A stretch of 64,000 nucleotides of DNA from Papaver somniferum (GCF_003573695.1 NC_039366.1:163880339-163944338); one strand, 5' to 3'; positions 37,201 through 49,150 are shown, counted from the first letter of the stretch. Notes: a model not told the origin generated them from the sequence alone. Program-made: numbers and translations.

Positions 37201-38873
37201 TTACCTGATACTACCATTAATCAGTTAAACTCTATCCAACAAAAATTCTGGAGAAACAAGAAGACAAACAAGGGTAAACATCTAATAAGTTGGAGAAATG
37301 TCATTAATTTTAAAGAAGAAGGAGGTCTGGGATTCAGGGATCTTCATTTATTCAACAGAGCTCTCCTTGCAAAGTCTGCATGGAGATTATGTACTGATAA
37401 TACTTCAATCTGTGCTGCCTCTCTCCGAGCAAAATATTTTCAAGATGGTCAAGTCTTTAACATCACAGATTCAGATAATTCCACATGGTCATGGAAAAGC
37501 ATCAGTTCTGAACTGCGCTTCATCAAAAGATACAGCTGTTGGAGTATTGGAAATGGGCAGAAAATTCTGATATGGCATTACAGATGGATACCAGAACTGG
37601 AAAAATCCACCAACTCCTAAGTCAGGTTTCACTAATCCTCAAGATTATACTTTTCTGCACCAACCGTTCTCTACCAATAATGAAGGTTGGAATACAAGCT
37701 TAGTCTTTGCTCTATTTGAACCACATACTACAACTTTCATCCTTAATATCTCCATTCACATTCACCATGAAGACAAGCTAGTTTGGACTCTTGAAAAAAG
37801 TGGAAATTTCACAGTAAAGTCAGCCTATAACAAAATGTTAAAAGATAGAAATGGAGACACTTCTGTGGGTATAAGGATGCAAAATATCTTTAAAAAACTT
37901 TGGAGATTACCTATTCTGCCAAGAACAAATCAATTCTTGTGGAAATGTGTGAAGGATATATTACCAACTAAAGAGAAATTGATGGAGGTCATTCAAGATG
38001 ATGATTATGGCTGCCCTTTTTGCTCTCATGACCTGGAATCTGCCACTCATATCATTCTAGATTGTCCCTTATCTAAAGCAGTGTGGTTTGCAATCAGTGG
38101 AATTCATATTTTACAGGGTGCTACTCTAGCAACTTGGATTTGTGATTGGTTTGACAAACTTATAAACAAGCAGATTCAAGAAGCAGAAATGTGCAAGCTG
38201 GCAATTATTGTTTGGTGCATCTGGACTGCTAGGTGTGATAAAGTGTTCAAAGGGGCCAACATTACTCCTGAAGTTATTATTCAAAATTGCAGAAGGGAAT
38301 TTGCAATTCTTGAAAAGAAGCCAGTAACTAATCTCATGCTTCCTGCACCCCAGAATAGAATTAATCAACACTGGCAGTCTCCTGCTACAGATTTCCTTAA
38401 AATATTCCGATGATTCTAATTTTGCATCTAATAACTCTGGAGAAATTGGACTGATCTGTCGTGATTTTGCAGGTACGCACCAAGGCACGAAATGCATCTA
38501 CTTAGCTGCAGTATCAAGTCCGGAGCAAGCTGAGAGCAAGGCTTTATGGGAAGCAATGAAATGGGCATCGGAAAAGAATCTAGAGAAGGTGGTTTTTGAG
38601 CTGGACGCGAAGCTTGTAGCGGATGCTGTCAATGGTGATACCCTAAATATCGATTGGAGATTGCATAATTTAATTTTAGACATAAAACTTTTACTTCGTA
38701 GTCATGTCTTCTGAAAATGCTCTTATGTTCCAAAAGAAAAAAATAAAATAGCTGACTGTCTTTCCAAATTAGCTAGATCTCAAAGAATGAGTGGCGTTTG
38801 GCTGTTAAATCCTCCCGTTGAAATTAATCATAAACTTCAGGAGGAGGCAAGCTATGTAAACTCTATTCATTAA
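31291..38873 (+). pseudogene. LINE ORF2 (endonuclease, reverse transcriptase, zf-RVT, RNase H), interrupted
   Basis: It starts 'MKILSWNCQGF', the opening of an APE-type endonuclease; catalytic-site segments include 'FLSETK', 'GDLNITL' and 'SDHSPILL'. Reverse transcriptase (36103-37600) shows 'SPGPDGFP', 'ALKMDMSKAFDRLEW', 'GISQGDPLSPYLF' and 'LLYADDCLLF', with YADD intact. A zf-RVT domain follows ('CPFCSHDLESATHIILDC', about 38010-38070) and then RNase H ('SDDSNFASNNSGEIGLICRD' to 'VPKEKNKIADCLSKLA'). Breaks: frameshift near 31793, a 3471-bp LTR at 32193-35663, TGA at 36100-36102, frameshift near 37590, frameshift near 38400 and TGA at 38712-38714. The enzyme would nick target DNA and copy LINE RNA; this copy is dead, though each domain is well preserved. 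Confidence 0.9.
32193..35663 (-). mobile_element. Solo gypsy LTR inside LINE ORF2
   Basis: It starts TGTAGATGGGAAAA and ends CCACCATCTACA, and is the same family as the LTR at 3694-9441 but uninterrupted (3471 bp). It splits ORF2 between the endonuclease and reverse-transcriptase domains: coding sequence stops at 32192 and resumes near 35671 with 'EQLSQLQ'. No internal retrotransposon genes are present, so it is a solo LTR. The five flanking bases differ (tttgc on the left, catgt on the right), so a clean target duplication is not visible. It contains GC-rich tandem units with GGGACCG/CGGTCCC inverted arms at 33480-34740. Confidence 0.85.
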
Positions 38874-38917
38874 TCAATTCAATTTTCAGTTTCAAAAAAA
38901 AAAATGGCCTGTGTGAA

Positions 38918-41900
38918 GTGCATGGGTCTCGATGGAGTCGGGGCACTGCTGTTATAAGAGGATTAGTCACAGTTCTTATTTAACCTGGTCTTGGTTCCGA
39001 AGGGAGAATGCAGACGATCAGGTAAAAGACAAACCAAAATCAAATTTTTGAGAAAGTTTAGAGAAGAAATAACGCACACCAAGTGGCATGATAAGCGGAA
39101 CAGTCTCTTGATAAGGATGTTAAAAAATTGTTAACATTATAAGGAAAAATGAACCAAGGTGATTTTTTTTTAATAAGGAATCCACGTCTTCACAAAAGCA
39201 TCGACAACAGAAGGAAATAAATACAGTGAACAAAGAAAGATTGATATTCATCTTTTGTTGCTTAATTTTGAGTTCCATTCAACGTGTCAGATTTAGAAAA
39301 ATACAAACCTAAGAAGGAATTAGTAACATTGTTCCTTAGCTCTGATCCAAAAATGACGAAGGGTTCACCATTTTTAACCATGGTGTATCGCTCCCCATTG
39401 TCGTTTCTGCTAAAGCCGGTTCATACAGCTGGAAAGTTCAACACATAAAGAAACTTGATCAATAAAGGCATTATGCACAATATTGCTCATTTTACATCTA
39501 TGGCATTCAAACATCTATAGAACGGATGATACAAAGGTAGGCTCCTTCACAACCAAAGGAGAAGAATCCTGCATGTCGAATACATAACAAACAACCTTCC
39601 AAGAAATAACTAAGCAAAGAGAAAATTTAGCTGATTGTCCGGTTAAGGTAAATCACTTAATTCAGCACTAAAATACTAATTTTTCACAGTTGAGTTGTAG
39701 ATTAATCTGTTTTATTCATCTTAACATTAAAAGCAAAGATAAAGTTAAGTTGTAGAAAATCTCTAGATGGTGGATAGCAGTATTACTGGCTCTCTATAAC
39801 ACACACGATCGTCTTGGGTCTGGTCATAGGTGAACCATCAATATAACAATGGTAAAGTTTTACCACTCATCCTAGAATTTGCTTATTTATCCTGCACTGC
39901 AGATTAGTTTTCCTTAAATGTAAACGATATTGGTTACAAATAGTATTATAGTACCGCGGGTAAAAATAGAAACCATAAAAAGAATTTGTTTTTGGTTTTC
40001 TGTGTAGCTGATTGTCCGTCATACATTTTCAATAGTGTACTATGGGTAACACTTAAGTCACAAATGGTTTTCCGCTCTTGGTTTTGTTGTTGAGTTTTCT
40101 CTGCATATTCGACAATGAAGAGTCTGTTTATATTATTTCTTTAGCAAATAACAAAAGAAATAAAGGATTGTAGTTTACTTGTGATTTTTTGCTATGAATT
40201 TTGAAGACATGCTATATAATTTAGAGTCTTGCCGTCAATATCCATTCTTTGAACCTGCAAGAATATATATCATAACTGGTCAGAATTATATATTATATGG
40301 GTTGACATTGTTGCGTTTCGAGTCAGTAAATAAGAAGAGATAATCTTAATTCTTCCTTAGAGTCAGAGATGATTAAGCGCCCCAGGGAAGCTCTGCTAGT
40401 TTGTATTGATTTGGGAGATACTTTTATTTTCATATTCTACAACCATTTGCGACTATGTAGATCTGTATACAGTCTATGATTACAACTTGGAACAACTGAT
40501 TGATGTGATCCTTCAGCTGTATCACCGTATCAATAGAATTTTTTTAGCACCATTATCAATCAATAGTATTTGTTAAATAAAGGAACAACCTGCCAGCCAA
40601 ATCAGAAATGAATCCAAACTTCTAATTGCTTTGACATCTGATACCAAGTTAAATGGAGCAATCAACAACAACACTTCCTAAGAAACCAAACCATCATCAA
40701 CCACTATAGAATTTAGGGTGATGTAATTGAATCAAGGTACACACCCTATCATGCTTAGCTAAATGACTGTAACTAACAACCTTCCAGCCGAAGTCGCTAT
40801 AAAACCAAAGTGCTAATGCGGGAATGTTTTTTCTTTCAAGAATAGAAATGTAACGAAGAAGAATATAAGTGCAATGTTAATAAACTGATACTCCACAATA
40901 TTAAGAAGAATGGAATTATTGCTTCAGATCATATTTTTCATAACCTCGTATCTATGACCACCACAAATGGGGACAATACATTAACCAAAAAACAACCGGA
41001 CAAACCAAAAACGTTTTGGCTTAAACTGGCGAACATTTTAATTGAAAATGGTGACATACATTTTAATTCGTCAATTTCAGAACCATAAAACTACCTTATT
41101 ACGAACAAATTATCCATTGTATACACATCACAATTGATAATGAGTAAACTAAATCATAAAGACAGCAAAATGGACTGAAACGAAAACACAATTTTATCAT
41201 CGTGGGCACACAATGCATTGAACACATATAGGCCTTGGGTGAGTTATACTAATACATTAATCGTGACTTTGGAGGTGATCATATTGCTGCCTGGATGTGT
41301 CACATTATAACCAAAATGCACAGCTAAGGATTTACAACCATCTTCATTAACATTAACTTACCATAACTGGTTATAGCTCCTTCCCAAGTTGCGTTCCCTA
41401 ACCTGGTTACACTTTCTTAACGCCTTCCTAGATGTGTATACTTCTACAATTTTGGTTAATCCTTTTTTATACCGGTTCATCTTTGTATAATTGAAGCTAA
41501 TTCGGCATTATTATTGTTTGAAGGCAAGCATTGTTTTCAAATTATAATGTTCTCAAATGATCATTACTAAATTATACAATTGAATTCAAACTCATTCATG
41601 CTTATTTAACATCGATTAGTTAATGTTGGGTTTAACCTATATAGGTAGATTTAGTGATAGAAGAACATGGGGCACCAACATATATCATAGCAATTATCAC
41701 CTGGTAAAATAACTGGAAATGTACCAAGTACCCTTCAAATAAGCTTAGTGCCAGTTATAGGTGAGGCTTACCCAAATCTGGCATGATTTACCTCCATTAA
41801 TTTCACAAATCTGGTTGATCGCCTTATGCTTGAGGACTGGGATTTTCTTGAGAGAGTTTCAGCAGTTTTGAAATGTCATGGAGAAGTACTGCATCATTCG

Positions 41901-43360
41901 GGCAAAAGCAGCCAGAACAATGAATGTCGGTACCACCAGATATTCTTGTAAAGAGATTTATGAGAAGTCAAGCCAAAATGTAGTTCTAAGTAGATACGAC
42001 AAAGTAATTGAACCGTGGCTAAAGTTTACAAAACATTTAAAAGATTTTAAATTCAGTTGAAATGTAATGATGGATTTATAGTTATTTGCAGATTTACCTG
42101 ACACACCAAAAGCTCTCCATAAATATAGAGAAGATGAGCTCAGATTTATAGGGTTCAGATCTTCTTTGCAAATAAGCAGCTCCATTTCATGGCAATTATA
42201 AGTCATTTCCCCTGCTGTCTGCTGTCTGATGTTTCCAATTTTGCACCTACATGAATGATCATATTTGTATGACGAACGACTTATAATCTCAGTATCTCAG
42301 TGTCCACTCCCTTTCAGTAAACAATAAGAAGAAACCCATTGGCATATGCAATTCTAATGAAGTAGGTCCAGAGCTGCAAATCAGAAGATTCAGAACTTTA
42401 CCATCTTAACTGTGCGTACCACCTACTTTGGGCCATTATATGCTAACAAAGAGAGAAAGAAAAGTAATCAGTTCAACCATGATTATCATATATACTCAAG
42501 TTTTGGGAAGACATTTATAGATTTTTGAGTTTGGGAATTGCCCAAAACATTCTCAAGAGGATAAAAAAATTGTAATGTCAAATGAGTAATCTTGTCACAG
42601 ATGAATAAGCTCCAGGCCCAGACTATCAACAATATACATTTTCTAAGAAGGGGCTTACTTTTCTCATTTCTCACAGAAATAAAAATTCACGTATTAGTTC
42701 TGTCCATAACTGTATGTAACCAATGTTTTGGTATCCAGTCACAATTAAAAATCAATTGAACAAAGTCAAAAACAGAATACCAATTGAAGAAACTAATCAA
42801 AGACATGATTTGCATCAACAAAGTCGATGATGGTGAAAAATCAATTGAAGAAATGGAAGAAACAAAATTCAAGTCGAACAAACTCATCAAATACAAATGT
42901 AAAGAAAAATTAAATTGAAGATTGTACCGACCTAATAGTCTTGAGAGAGTATGCAGAAGAAAGATATGGAGAAACCTGGGAAGATGATACCCTCTGTTGA
43001 GGTTTATGTAGGGAAATATTTCGAAGGATAACTCTTCTAACGTAACGCATAGAATTGATTATCCGGGAATTAATCAAAGGAATTGAATGGCGCAAATCAT
43101 GTCGTTGGTAGAAAGCAAGAAGATATCGCCGATAATGGGTTTCGTAACGGAAAAGGGATTAAGTACAAGAAGAGATCTGCCGATCTGGGACGTCAGATGA
43201 GGCCTTAAAAAGAGGGTTAATTCTTAACCACGATTTATCTTTTGCAGTTTTGAAGGAATGACAGTCATCGATCGGAGAAAAACGCCTATCCAGAGCCGTC
43301 GGATCAACAAAAATACATTTGTTTTTGTAAAATAGATTTGGTTTTCGTAAAGAATATTAC
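38918..43360. other. Largely non-coding host sequence
   Basis: This was contiguous with 28295-29208 before the LINE inserted. AT-rich; no protein domain recognised on either strand. Short exon-like pieces with plausible splice sites occur on the minus strand (for example about 42107-42206 and 40195-40250) and could belong with the possible 5' exon at 42910-43095, but they do not form a recognisable gene. Confidence 0.45.
42910..43095 (-). CDS. Possible 5' exon of an unrecognised minus-strand gene
   Basis: An open frame starts at ATG 43095 ('MRHSIPLINSRIINS') and encodes up to 61 residues rich in Arg, Ser and Ile, with no acidic residues in the N-terminal 40; this composition is typical of a mitochondrial presequence. 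A splice-donor candidate (CAG/gtttct) lies near 42976. Upstream on the minus strand is a pyrimidine-rich leader-like stretch. No downstream exon with a known domain was found, so this could equally be chance or a remnant. It is not recognised as any family. Confidence 0.25.
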   Translation of the reverse strand: MRHSIPLINSRIINSMRYVRRVILRNISLHKPQQRVSSSQVSPYLSSAYSLKTIRSVQSSI

Positions 43361-43628
43361 ATCTCACCCCTCATTTTAACTCAGGCTACTCAACCAAAGA
43401 CGGTGCCCAAAAACCAACCTCTTAGCAACAGCATATCAAGGTGCAAAACAAAGATCGAAAATAGGCCCCAAATAATTTGATAAAATAGAGTACTAGGTTA
43501 TTGACCTTGTCAACTGGCAAAAATCTCACCCCTCATTTTAACTCAGGCTACTCAACCAAAGACGGTGCCCAAAAACCAACCCCTTAGCAATAGAGTACTA
43601 GGTTATTGACCTTGTCAACTGGCAAAAA
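43361..43628. repeat. Shuffled local duplications
   Basis: Block A (starts ATCTCACCCCTCATTTTAAC, 68 bp) occurs at 43361-43428 and 43523-43590. Block B (starts TAGAGTACTAGGTTATTGAC, about 38 bp) occurs at 43486-43522 and 43591-43628. A short block C (atcaaggtgcaa) occurs near 43434 and 43633. The order is A-C-B-A-B-C, so a simple tandem duplication does not explain it. Copies differ by about one base. Confidence 0.85.
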
Positions 43629-43666
43629 CAGTATCAAGGTGCAATAGTTAGACAAAAATCAAATTG

Positions 43667-43740
43667 TAGTCCCGGCGGGGCTCGAACCCGCAACCTTCGG
43701 CTCATAAGACCAACACTCTAACAAACTGAGCTACGGGACT
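43667..43740 (-). tRNA. tRNA, anticodon UAU (Ile) by position
   Basis: On the minus strand a 74-base cloverleaf folds: acceptor AGTCCCG with CGGGACT, D stem GCTC/GAGT, anticodon stem TTGGT/GCCGA, T stem GCGGG/CCCGC with loop TTCGAGC, discriminator A. The B-box (GGTTCGAGCCC) is perfect. The anticodon loop is CTTATGA, giving UAU, which would read the Ile codon AUA. Two oddities: residue 37 is G rather than the A expected next to a UAU anticodon, and the D loop has T in place of the conserved G18. There is no intron. CCA is not encoded, as expected for a nuclear gene. It may be a functional variant or a decaying copy. Confidence 0.75.
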
Positions 43741-46700
43741 CGACGCTTAAGCAAATATAATAAATTTGATCGAGATGTATAATAAATCATTCTTGTATAA
43801 GAAACATAAATACGTGAACATGAACACTACTAGTACTGTTACTGTTAGTCGAAATCAGAAACATAAAAACGTGAAACAGATCGATGCATGACTAAATCCC
43901 CGATTTCCGCTTCTTATACATGTAATTTTTGGTGGGCATATCACATGCATGTAATAAATAACTATATATACCGCTCTGTACCTAGTTGAAACTTATAATG
44001 GTCTGATTTTAGATGAAGAAACTATGCTCATCAGTGTCTGTGTATGTGTACGACTCTCAGCTAGTATGTAAGTATATGGGGATACTCGATGCTCACAACA
44101 AAATACTATTTCTTGTTATGGTTATGATTGTAAATGATCTTTGCTAGAGAATGTGAGGTCAGTGGTCATTATGAGTGCTAAGCTCTAATTCTCCCCATTA
44201 CTTCTTTTCCCGTTTGTTGTTGTACTCTTTTGATAATTCGACCTCTCGAGTAACACAGCAAATTTAAAGGTTGTTTTCTCGGTTACCACTAGCTATAAGG
44301 GCCGGTTTTGTTCCACAGAAATTGTGAGAGAGTAGTCTTAAGTAAGTAGCTATGTAGAAATTAGCATCTCTTCTGGTGTATTTTTGTTTGTCTGTCTCCG
44401 TAAGAGGGTGACCTAGCTAGCTAACTTGTGTGAAAACATACAAAATTTCATGCAAACGTACCCTGAGTTGTCACATCAATAATACATATATTTAAAAAAC
44501 CAAGATCAACACCACAACCCAAATACTCTGGATATTATGCGCCTTTATATAATGTCATTCTGTTCGACCAATACTGTAGAATCCCCAAATTCTATACACA
44601 TTTTTTAAACAACAAGAGATTAGCTAGAGCGAAATCAAATCTCACACAAACAGCAAGAATAATTAAGCCCTCATTTTCTCATATTACTGAATTCTAAACA
44701 AAGTATTAACAATAAAACACAGAACCAGACATTTTATGACCATGTGCAATTCTGTCTTCACTAGTACTGCAGTCTCTAAAGTCTAAACCCTAGCTGCTAT
44801 CTCTGTTAGTAGTATTACTTATTACCAAGAATGAAAACATACTGATCCAACCAACTAAACTTAGCTAGCATCTACAGATACAACTATTACTTCTTATTAA
44901 CACTAATCCCAAAATGAGACAAAAACACAAGAATACTCTTTTCCCAATTTCTTACACAAATTTAGTAATTACTTCTAAACTTTTTGTACACAAACCAATA
45001 ACAAACAACCCTTATCTCACTTTCGCACTATGAAATGTGAACGCTAGCTACTAGTACTATTACTACTTCTTTGCACTAAAATAGAAATTTCCGTCTTTTC
45101 TTCCAAAATAATACCCTAACTATAACGATAGCCAATCTACATCAATCATCATTAAAACAATCTTTACTTATCAGCCTTTTATGGAAATAATTTGTTGGGT
45201 TTTACTTGAATTCCTGTTACCACCAGTACTATATATCTATAGTCAGTCAGTCCCATTAATATTCACATCTCTTTCTCTGCAAACAATTAACAAACCCACA
45301 AAGTCAAATGCTCAAAAATGATGTTTTCATGCATTTACATTCTTAAACATTAAAGAAAGACACAGAGAAAGCTGCATGTGTACTGAAAGATCTCCCCCCT
45401 TATATCCTGCAAGAATTTAAGCACTGAACCTTCGTTTACATGTAATATGTCAACAAACTGATCAGACCGAGGTAACTTATCTATCTATATATATGTATCT
45501 ACATCTACATAACTACAAGCTGTACTAGGGTAGTTATCAGCTAGGATTTTAATTGTGCACATTTAATGTTGTTGAAGCTTAAGTAATGCTACAAGTTAGT
45601 CATATTATCTTTTTAGTTTATATGTCTAGGGTTCATCGTCACCACATATATATACACAATAATATGAATCATATGATATAGATAGATACAGAAGAAGAAA
45701 CAAAATTACCGTACGTAATGGAAATATGCTGTTGGTGATTAAAGTATTAATTGAGGATTTATTTTCTTGTGAGAGGGAATAATTAAATGGATTGATTCCA
45801 TGGGAGTTGGTAGTGTTTTTTTGGAGGTGTCTGTATGACTCTAGTGTTAGGCGCCAGAGAAAAAGTGCACAAGAGAACACAAGCTAATGGATTTATGTGC
45901 GTGATACATAAAGAGAGATATATTAGTAACACTACTGATCGAATACGACTGCGTATAACAGATCTGATGGCGCGATACTGTGATCTGTGTTACTGATGAT
46001 GATAATAATTTAAATATATGCTAAGAATTAATAGGGAATCCAATCAGTGCTTATTTATATAGTTATACTTTCGTCGTCGACTTGTACTGATCTGATAGAA
46101 TGTCAGTGAAGAAAACATAACCGAGCTGTACATGCACCATGACCCATGCGGTTTTCAGTCAGTAGTATTACTGCTAATCCCCCTTGAAAAACTACATTCA
46201 CATTTCTTTCTTGATGAATGATGATCTCATCGACATAAATTCTCTCTTTCTAAACCTGTAGCAGACAGTTGCTTGCATTCAAACTTGGGTAGTAGCTGGC
46301 TAGTATATCTTACAGTTTACACTGCCATGAACTTGGTTCACGTGTACTCTGAGTACATCTGATTGATCAGTTCATCAAACCCTAAATTTAACCCTACCCA
46401 TGGAATAACCACATTTGGTTTTGTGCATAAGTTATGAAATTCCTAAGTACGAGACATACACCATGCTTGATCATCAAAAGAACACTATATTCTTTTATCA
46501 GAGTGAATGAACAAACAGACCATGTTTGGATATCCTTAATACTTTTGAAAGTACAAGATTGAAAGTAATAATATCTAAAAGTAGAAATCGATCAATGTAT
46601 ATTAGTACTGATTAATTAAGAACCATTTCGTGTTCATGAGCAGAGACAGAGAGATACAAACTCTTCATTCTATGTAGTACTTGTGATATAAAACTGTTAC

Positions 46701-46981
46701 GGGTATTATTATTAAAACCTGCAAACTAACTAAAACCTAATTATACAAGAACGAACACATATATTTGAACTAGTAATCTCAAGGACAGTGCATGTACGTC
46801 CAGGTCCATGCGTCGATATTCATTAGGTAAACTGAAAATACAAGTGAAAGACAAAAGAAGAAAACCTTAATATAAATGATGAACTGATGATGATTGAAAG
46901 TTTGTAAGTTGGTTCAGTCAGTTGTATATAGCTTGCTGGGGTATAAGTGAGTATAATTCTGCAATTGTAGCATACCTCATC
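43741..46981. other. Intergenic sequence, 3' side of the zinc-finger gene
   Basis: AT-rich, with many short simple-sequence stretches and no convincing reading frame; the minus-strand frame at 45626-45880 has no recognisable domain. Part of it must hold the 3' untranslated region of the zinc-finger gene. Confidence 0.5.
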
Positions 46982-48028
46982 TTATAACCTCAGTTCAAGA
47001 TCTAACTCCTCCTTGGAGCAGCTTTGATTTAGATTTAGTTCAAGTAATTCATTCGACTCCAAAAGATGTCTTCTATCGTCCAAAATAGGTTTCACGAAGA
47101 AAGGTAAGTATGATGTATCGTCAACGTCGTTTCTCCTCCTTTTCCTACTAATAGTATCTCGCCCGACCTCGCCATCCTCAGCTGATCCTGTCAGCCAGCT
47201 TCGATTAGAAACCTCGAAAGTCTTCATAACTGATGAATTGGATTCATTATATGCTCCCTGCTTAACCTTCAACCCTGTCTCCTTTCCCTGCTTGTTCAAA
47301 TCCTTCTCTTCTTCGAGATTTTCCGAGATAATGACAACTCTAGAAGCGAATGAGTCCGAAGGCGTAGAAAACAGTGAACCGCCCTTTGGATGATTACTTG
47401 CTTGATTACCGATTGCTGTTGAATAAGGAGGCAGTATCAAAGTCTGTTTAATGCAATTATTTTGGCTGGATTGAATTGCAGCTGGAGTAATCCTATGAGT
47501 AGGAGATAAAGGGAGTGATGATGATGAAACGAAACTAGAGTTGTAGGAGTTAGGATCTAGGTTGCTAAACGCCAAACTGCTGCGGTGAATCTGATGATCA
47601 GGATGATGATGGGATGAGTTTTCAACATGACTTTTAGGGTTTTGATGATGTTGAATAAGTTCATGATTAATTGCTTGATGTGGACGAATATTTCCATTCA
47701 TATTACTGGTCTGATGATGTTGATGAGGTGAAGTTGGAGAAGATTGTTTAAGCCTAGCTCTATCTCTCCGGTGTACGTTCATATGACCACCTAAGGCTTG
47801 TGCAGACCTAAATTCTCTTCTACAAAAATTACAAGAATAAGATCTCGGAGGCCAAACACAACCACCAAGAAGTAATCCAGCTGAATCTTCTGCAAAAGCT
47901 TGTTCTTCCCATGATGGCTCGGTTGTTGTTGTCGGAAAGTGAACATGTGATGACCTCGTATGTAGTACTTGTGGAGTCGTCTCACCAAGTTTGCTTCTAG
48001 TCCACATCCAATACCTAGTTTCTTCCAT
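46982..48028 (-). CDS. C2H2 zinc-finger transcriptional repressor, SUPERMAN/ZFP10-like
   Basis: A single-exon frame of 348 residues. The N-terminus '[13 protein letters not shown]' is typical of the ZFP10/ZFP11 branch of the SUPERMAN family. One C2H2 finger: Cys66, Cys69, His82, His86 with the plant-specific QALGGH at 77-82, followed by a basic stretch ('[10 protein letters not shown]') that may help nuclear import and DNA binding. The middle is Ser/His/Asn-rich and disordered, and a basic patch 'SRKRRRND' lies near residue 300. The C-terminus ends 'LDLELRL', an EAR repression motif (LxLxL), preceded by 'LLELNLN'. The family represses target genes through TOPLESS-type corepressors and acts in floral and organ development; the exact orthologue is uncertain, and 348 residues is longer than SUPERMAN itself. 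ATG at 48028 follows an in-frame upstream stop, so the start is well supported. Confidence 0.93.
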   Translation of the reverse strand: MEETRYWMWTRSKLGETTPQVLHTRSSHVHFPTTTTEPSWEEQAFAEDSAGLLLGGCVWPPRSYSCNFCRREFRSAQALGGHMNVHRRDRARLKQSSPTSPHQHHQTSNMNGNIRPHQAINHELIQHHQNPKSHVENSSHHHPDHQIHRSSLAFSNLDPNSYNSSFVSSSSLPLSPTHRITPAAIQSSQNNCIKQTLILPPYSTAIGNQASNHPKGGSLFSTPSDSFASRVVIISENLEEEKDLNKQGKETGLKVKQGAYNESNSSVMKTFEVSNRSWLTGSAEDGEVGRDTISRKRRRNDVDDTSYLPFFVKPILDDRRHLLESNELLELNLNQSCSKEELDLELRL

Positions 48029-48330
48029 TACTCAACCAGCTACAACTCTTAAGCTGACTTGTTTTCTTTTTTAAATGATCAGAAAAGGTTGAAAAGATGG
48101 GTATGGATACCTGTGAATTATGAACAACAAGAAGAAGAGTATTTCTATCTCTATATCTAAGTTGCTGAAGAGATGAAAGCAACGTGAGGATCTAGAGAGA
48201 GAGATTGAGAGAGATGAGAAGGTTTTTGTTGCAAAAGAATTGTGGTTGTTGTTGTATAGATTTAGAATTGGAAGGTGAAGTGTTTGGTTGCTAATTTGGC
48301 CTTGCTTGCAAACTAGATGGCTACTGTAAA
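48029..48330 (-). promoter_or_regulatory. Leader and proximal promoter of the zinc-finger gene
   Basis: On the minus strand the region is CT-rich (a 'ctctctcaatctctctctct' tract at about 48195-48214), as is common in plant 5' untranslated regions. A splice-donor-like CAG/gtatcc lies near 48110, so a leader intron is possible. No clear TATA box was found. Confidence 0.4.
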
Positions 48331-48695
48331 ATTCCCCTTTTTAGGGTTTAAATTGGCTGATTCTTTGCTCAATTTGCTACTACTGTACACAATTAGTCTC
48401 TGTCTGTTCACTTAATTTCTCAGCAGGTTTTGTGGAAAAGGAAAATAGATACAAACTTCATTCTTTACTTCAACTGTCTATGAAAATGAAATTATATTTA
48501 ATGTTCATCTAATTTAAAAATATATTTATTCTCATTATGACATAATGATGAACTGCTAATAAAACATACAACTTATAAAACAAAACCTTTTGCTAATTAA
48601 AACTTAGAGAGAACTGTGTTTAATCATAATTTCTTGGAAAGATTTTGTTGTTTCCTACCCTAATTATATCTCTTTAAGCTATCTTATGTAATTTA

Positions 48696-49130
48696 CAGGG
48701 GTTAGTCCACGAGTGAGTTTGGGGGAGTTTAATGTATTTTGAATCTTGGGGATTTTGAGGGAGTGTAAGAGAGCGTGGGGAGTTTGAGAGAGTTTGGTGT
48801 TTTGAGTGTGGGGAGTTTGAGAGACTCTCCAGAAATCTCTACTTTTTTGAGAGATTTGGAGTGAGGAAAAAATACACTATAAACTCCCCAGAACTCCCCT
48901 AAAAACACCAACTCCCTAGCATTCTAATTTTAACGACTAACAGGGAGTTTGAGAGTTTCTTTCAAACTCCCCCACGACTAACAGGGTTTTCTAGGGAGTT
49001 TGGGAGACTCTTCTAAATTCTCCCACGACTAACAGAGATTTCGAGAGACTCCTTTGAACTCCCCCACGACTAACAGGAAAAAACCAAACTACACCCAACT
49101 CCCCCACCTCCCTTGAGGACTAACACCCTG
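48696..49130. mobile_element. PIF/Harbinger-type MITE, 435 bp
   Basis: Terminal inverted repeats: left CAGGGGTTAGTCC, right (reverse complement) CAGGGTGTTAGTCC. The element is flanked by TTA on both sides (48693-48695 and 49131-49133), the 3-bp duplication of the Harbinger superfamily. The interior is built from repeated 'ggggagtttgagag' and 'cacgactaacaggg' motifs, the latter repeating the terminal motif inward at least three times. There is no coding capacity; the 60-residue frame at 48729-48911 is repeat-derived. Confidence 0.82.
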
Positions 49131-49150
49131 TTAATATGTATAGTCAATTC

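Larger units (their letters stand above)
29225..38901 (+). mobile_element. Full-length L1-type LINE with 16-bp target duplication
   Basis: The element is bounded by the direct repeat AAATGGCCTGTGTGAA (29209-29224 and 38902-38917) and ends in a poly(A) run (about 38894-38904, sharing A's with the repeat). Order: 0.9 kb 5' leader, ORF1 (DUF4283-like plus CCHC knuckle), ORF2 (endonuclease, reverse transcriptase, zf-RVT, RNase H), short 3' end. Without the nested 3.47 kb LTR it is about 6.2 kb, normal for a complete plant L1. Both ORFs carry frameshifts and stop codons, so it is immobile, but the precise duplication shows insertion by target-primed reverse transcription. Confidence 0.92.

Noticed and set aside
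40600..40660. Sequence like a copia primer-binding site (tctgataccaa)
   Set aside because: No LTR end lies beside it, so chance or an old remnant is more likely.
43667..43740. Reading the tRNA on the plus strand with a CTCATAA (Met-like) loop
   Set aside because: The B-box and the base-paired arms are correct only on the minus strand.
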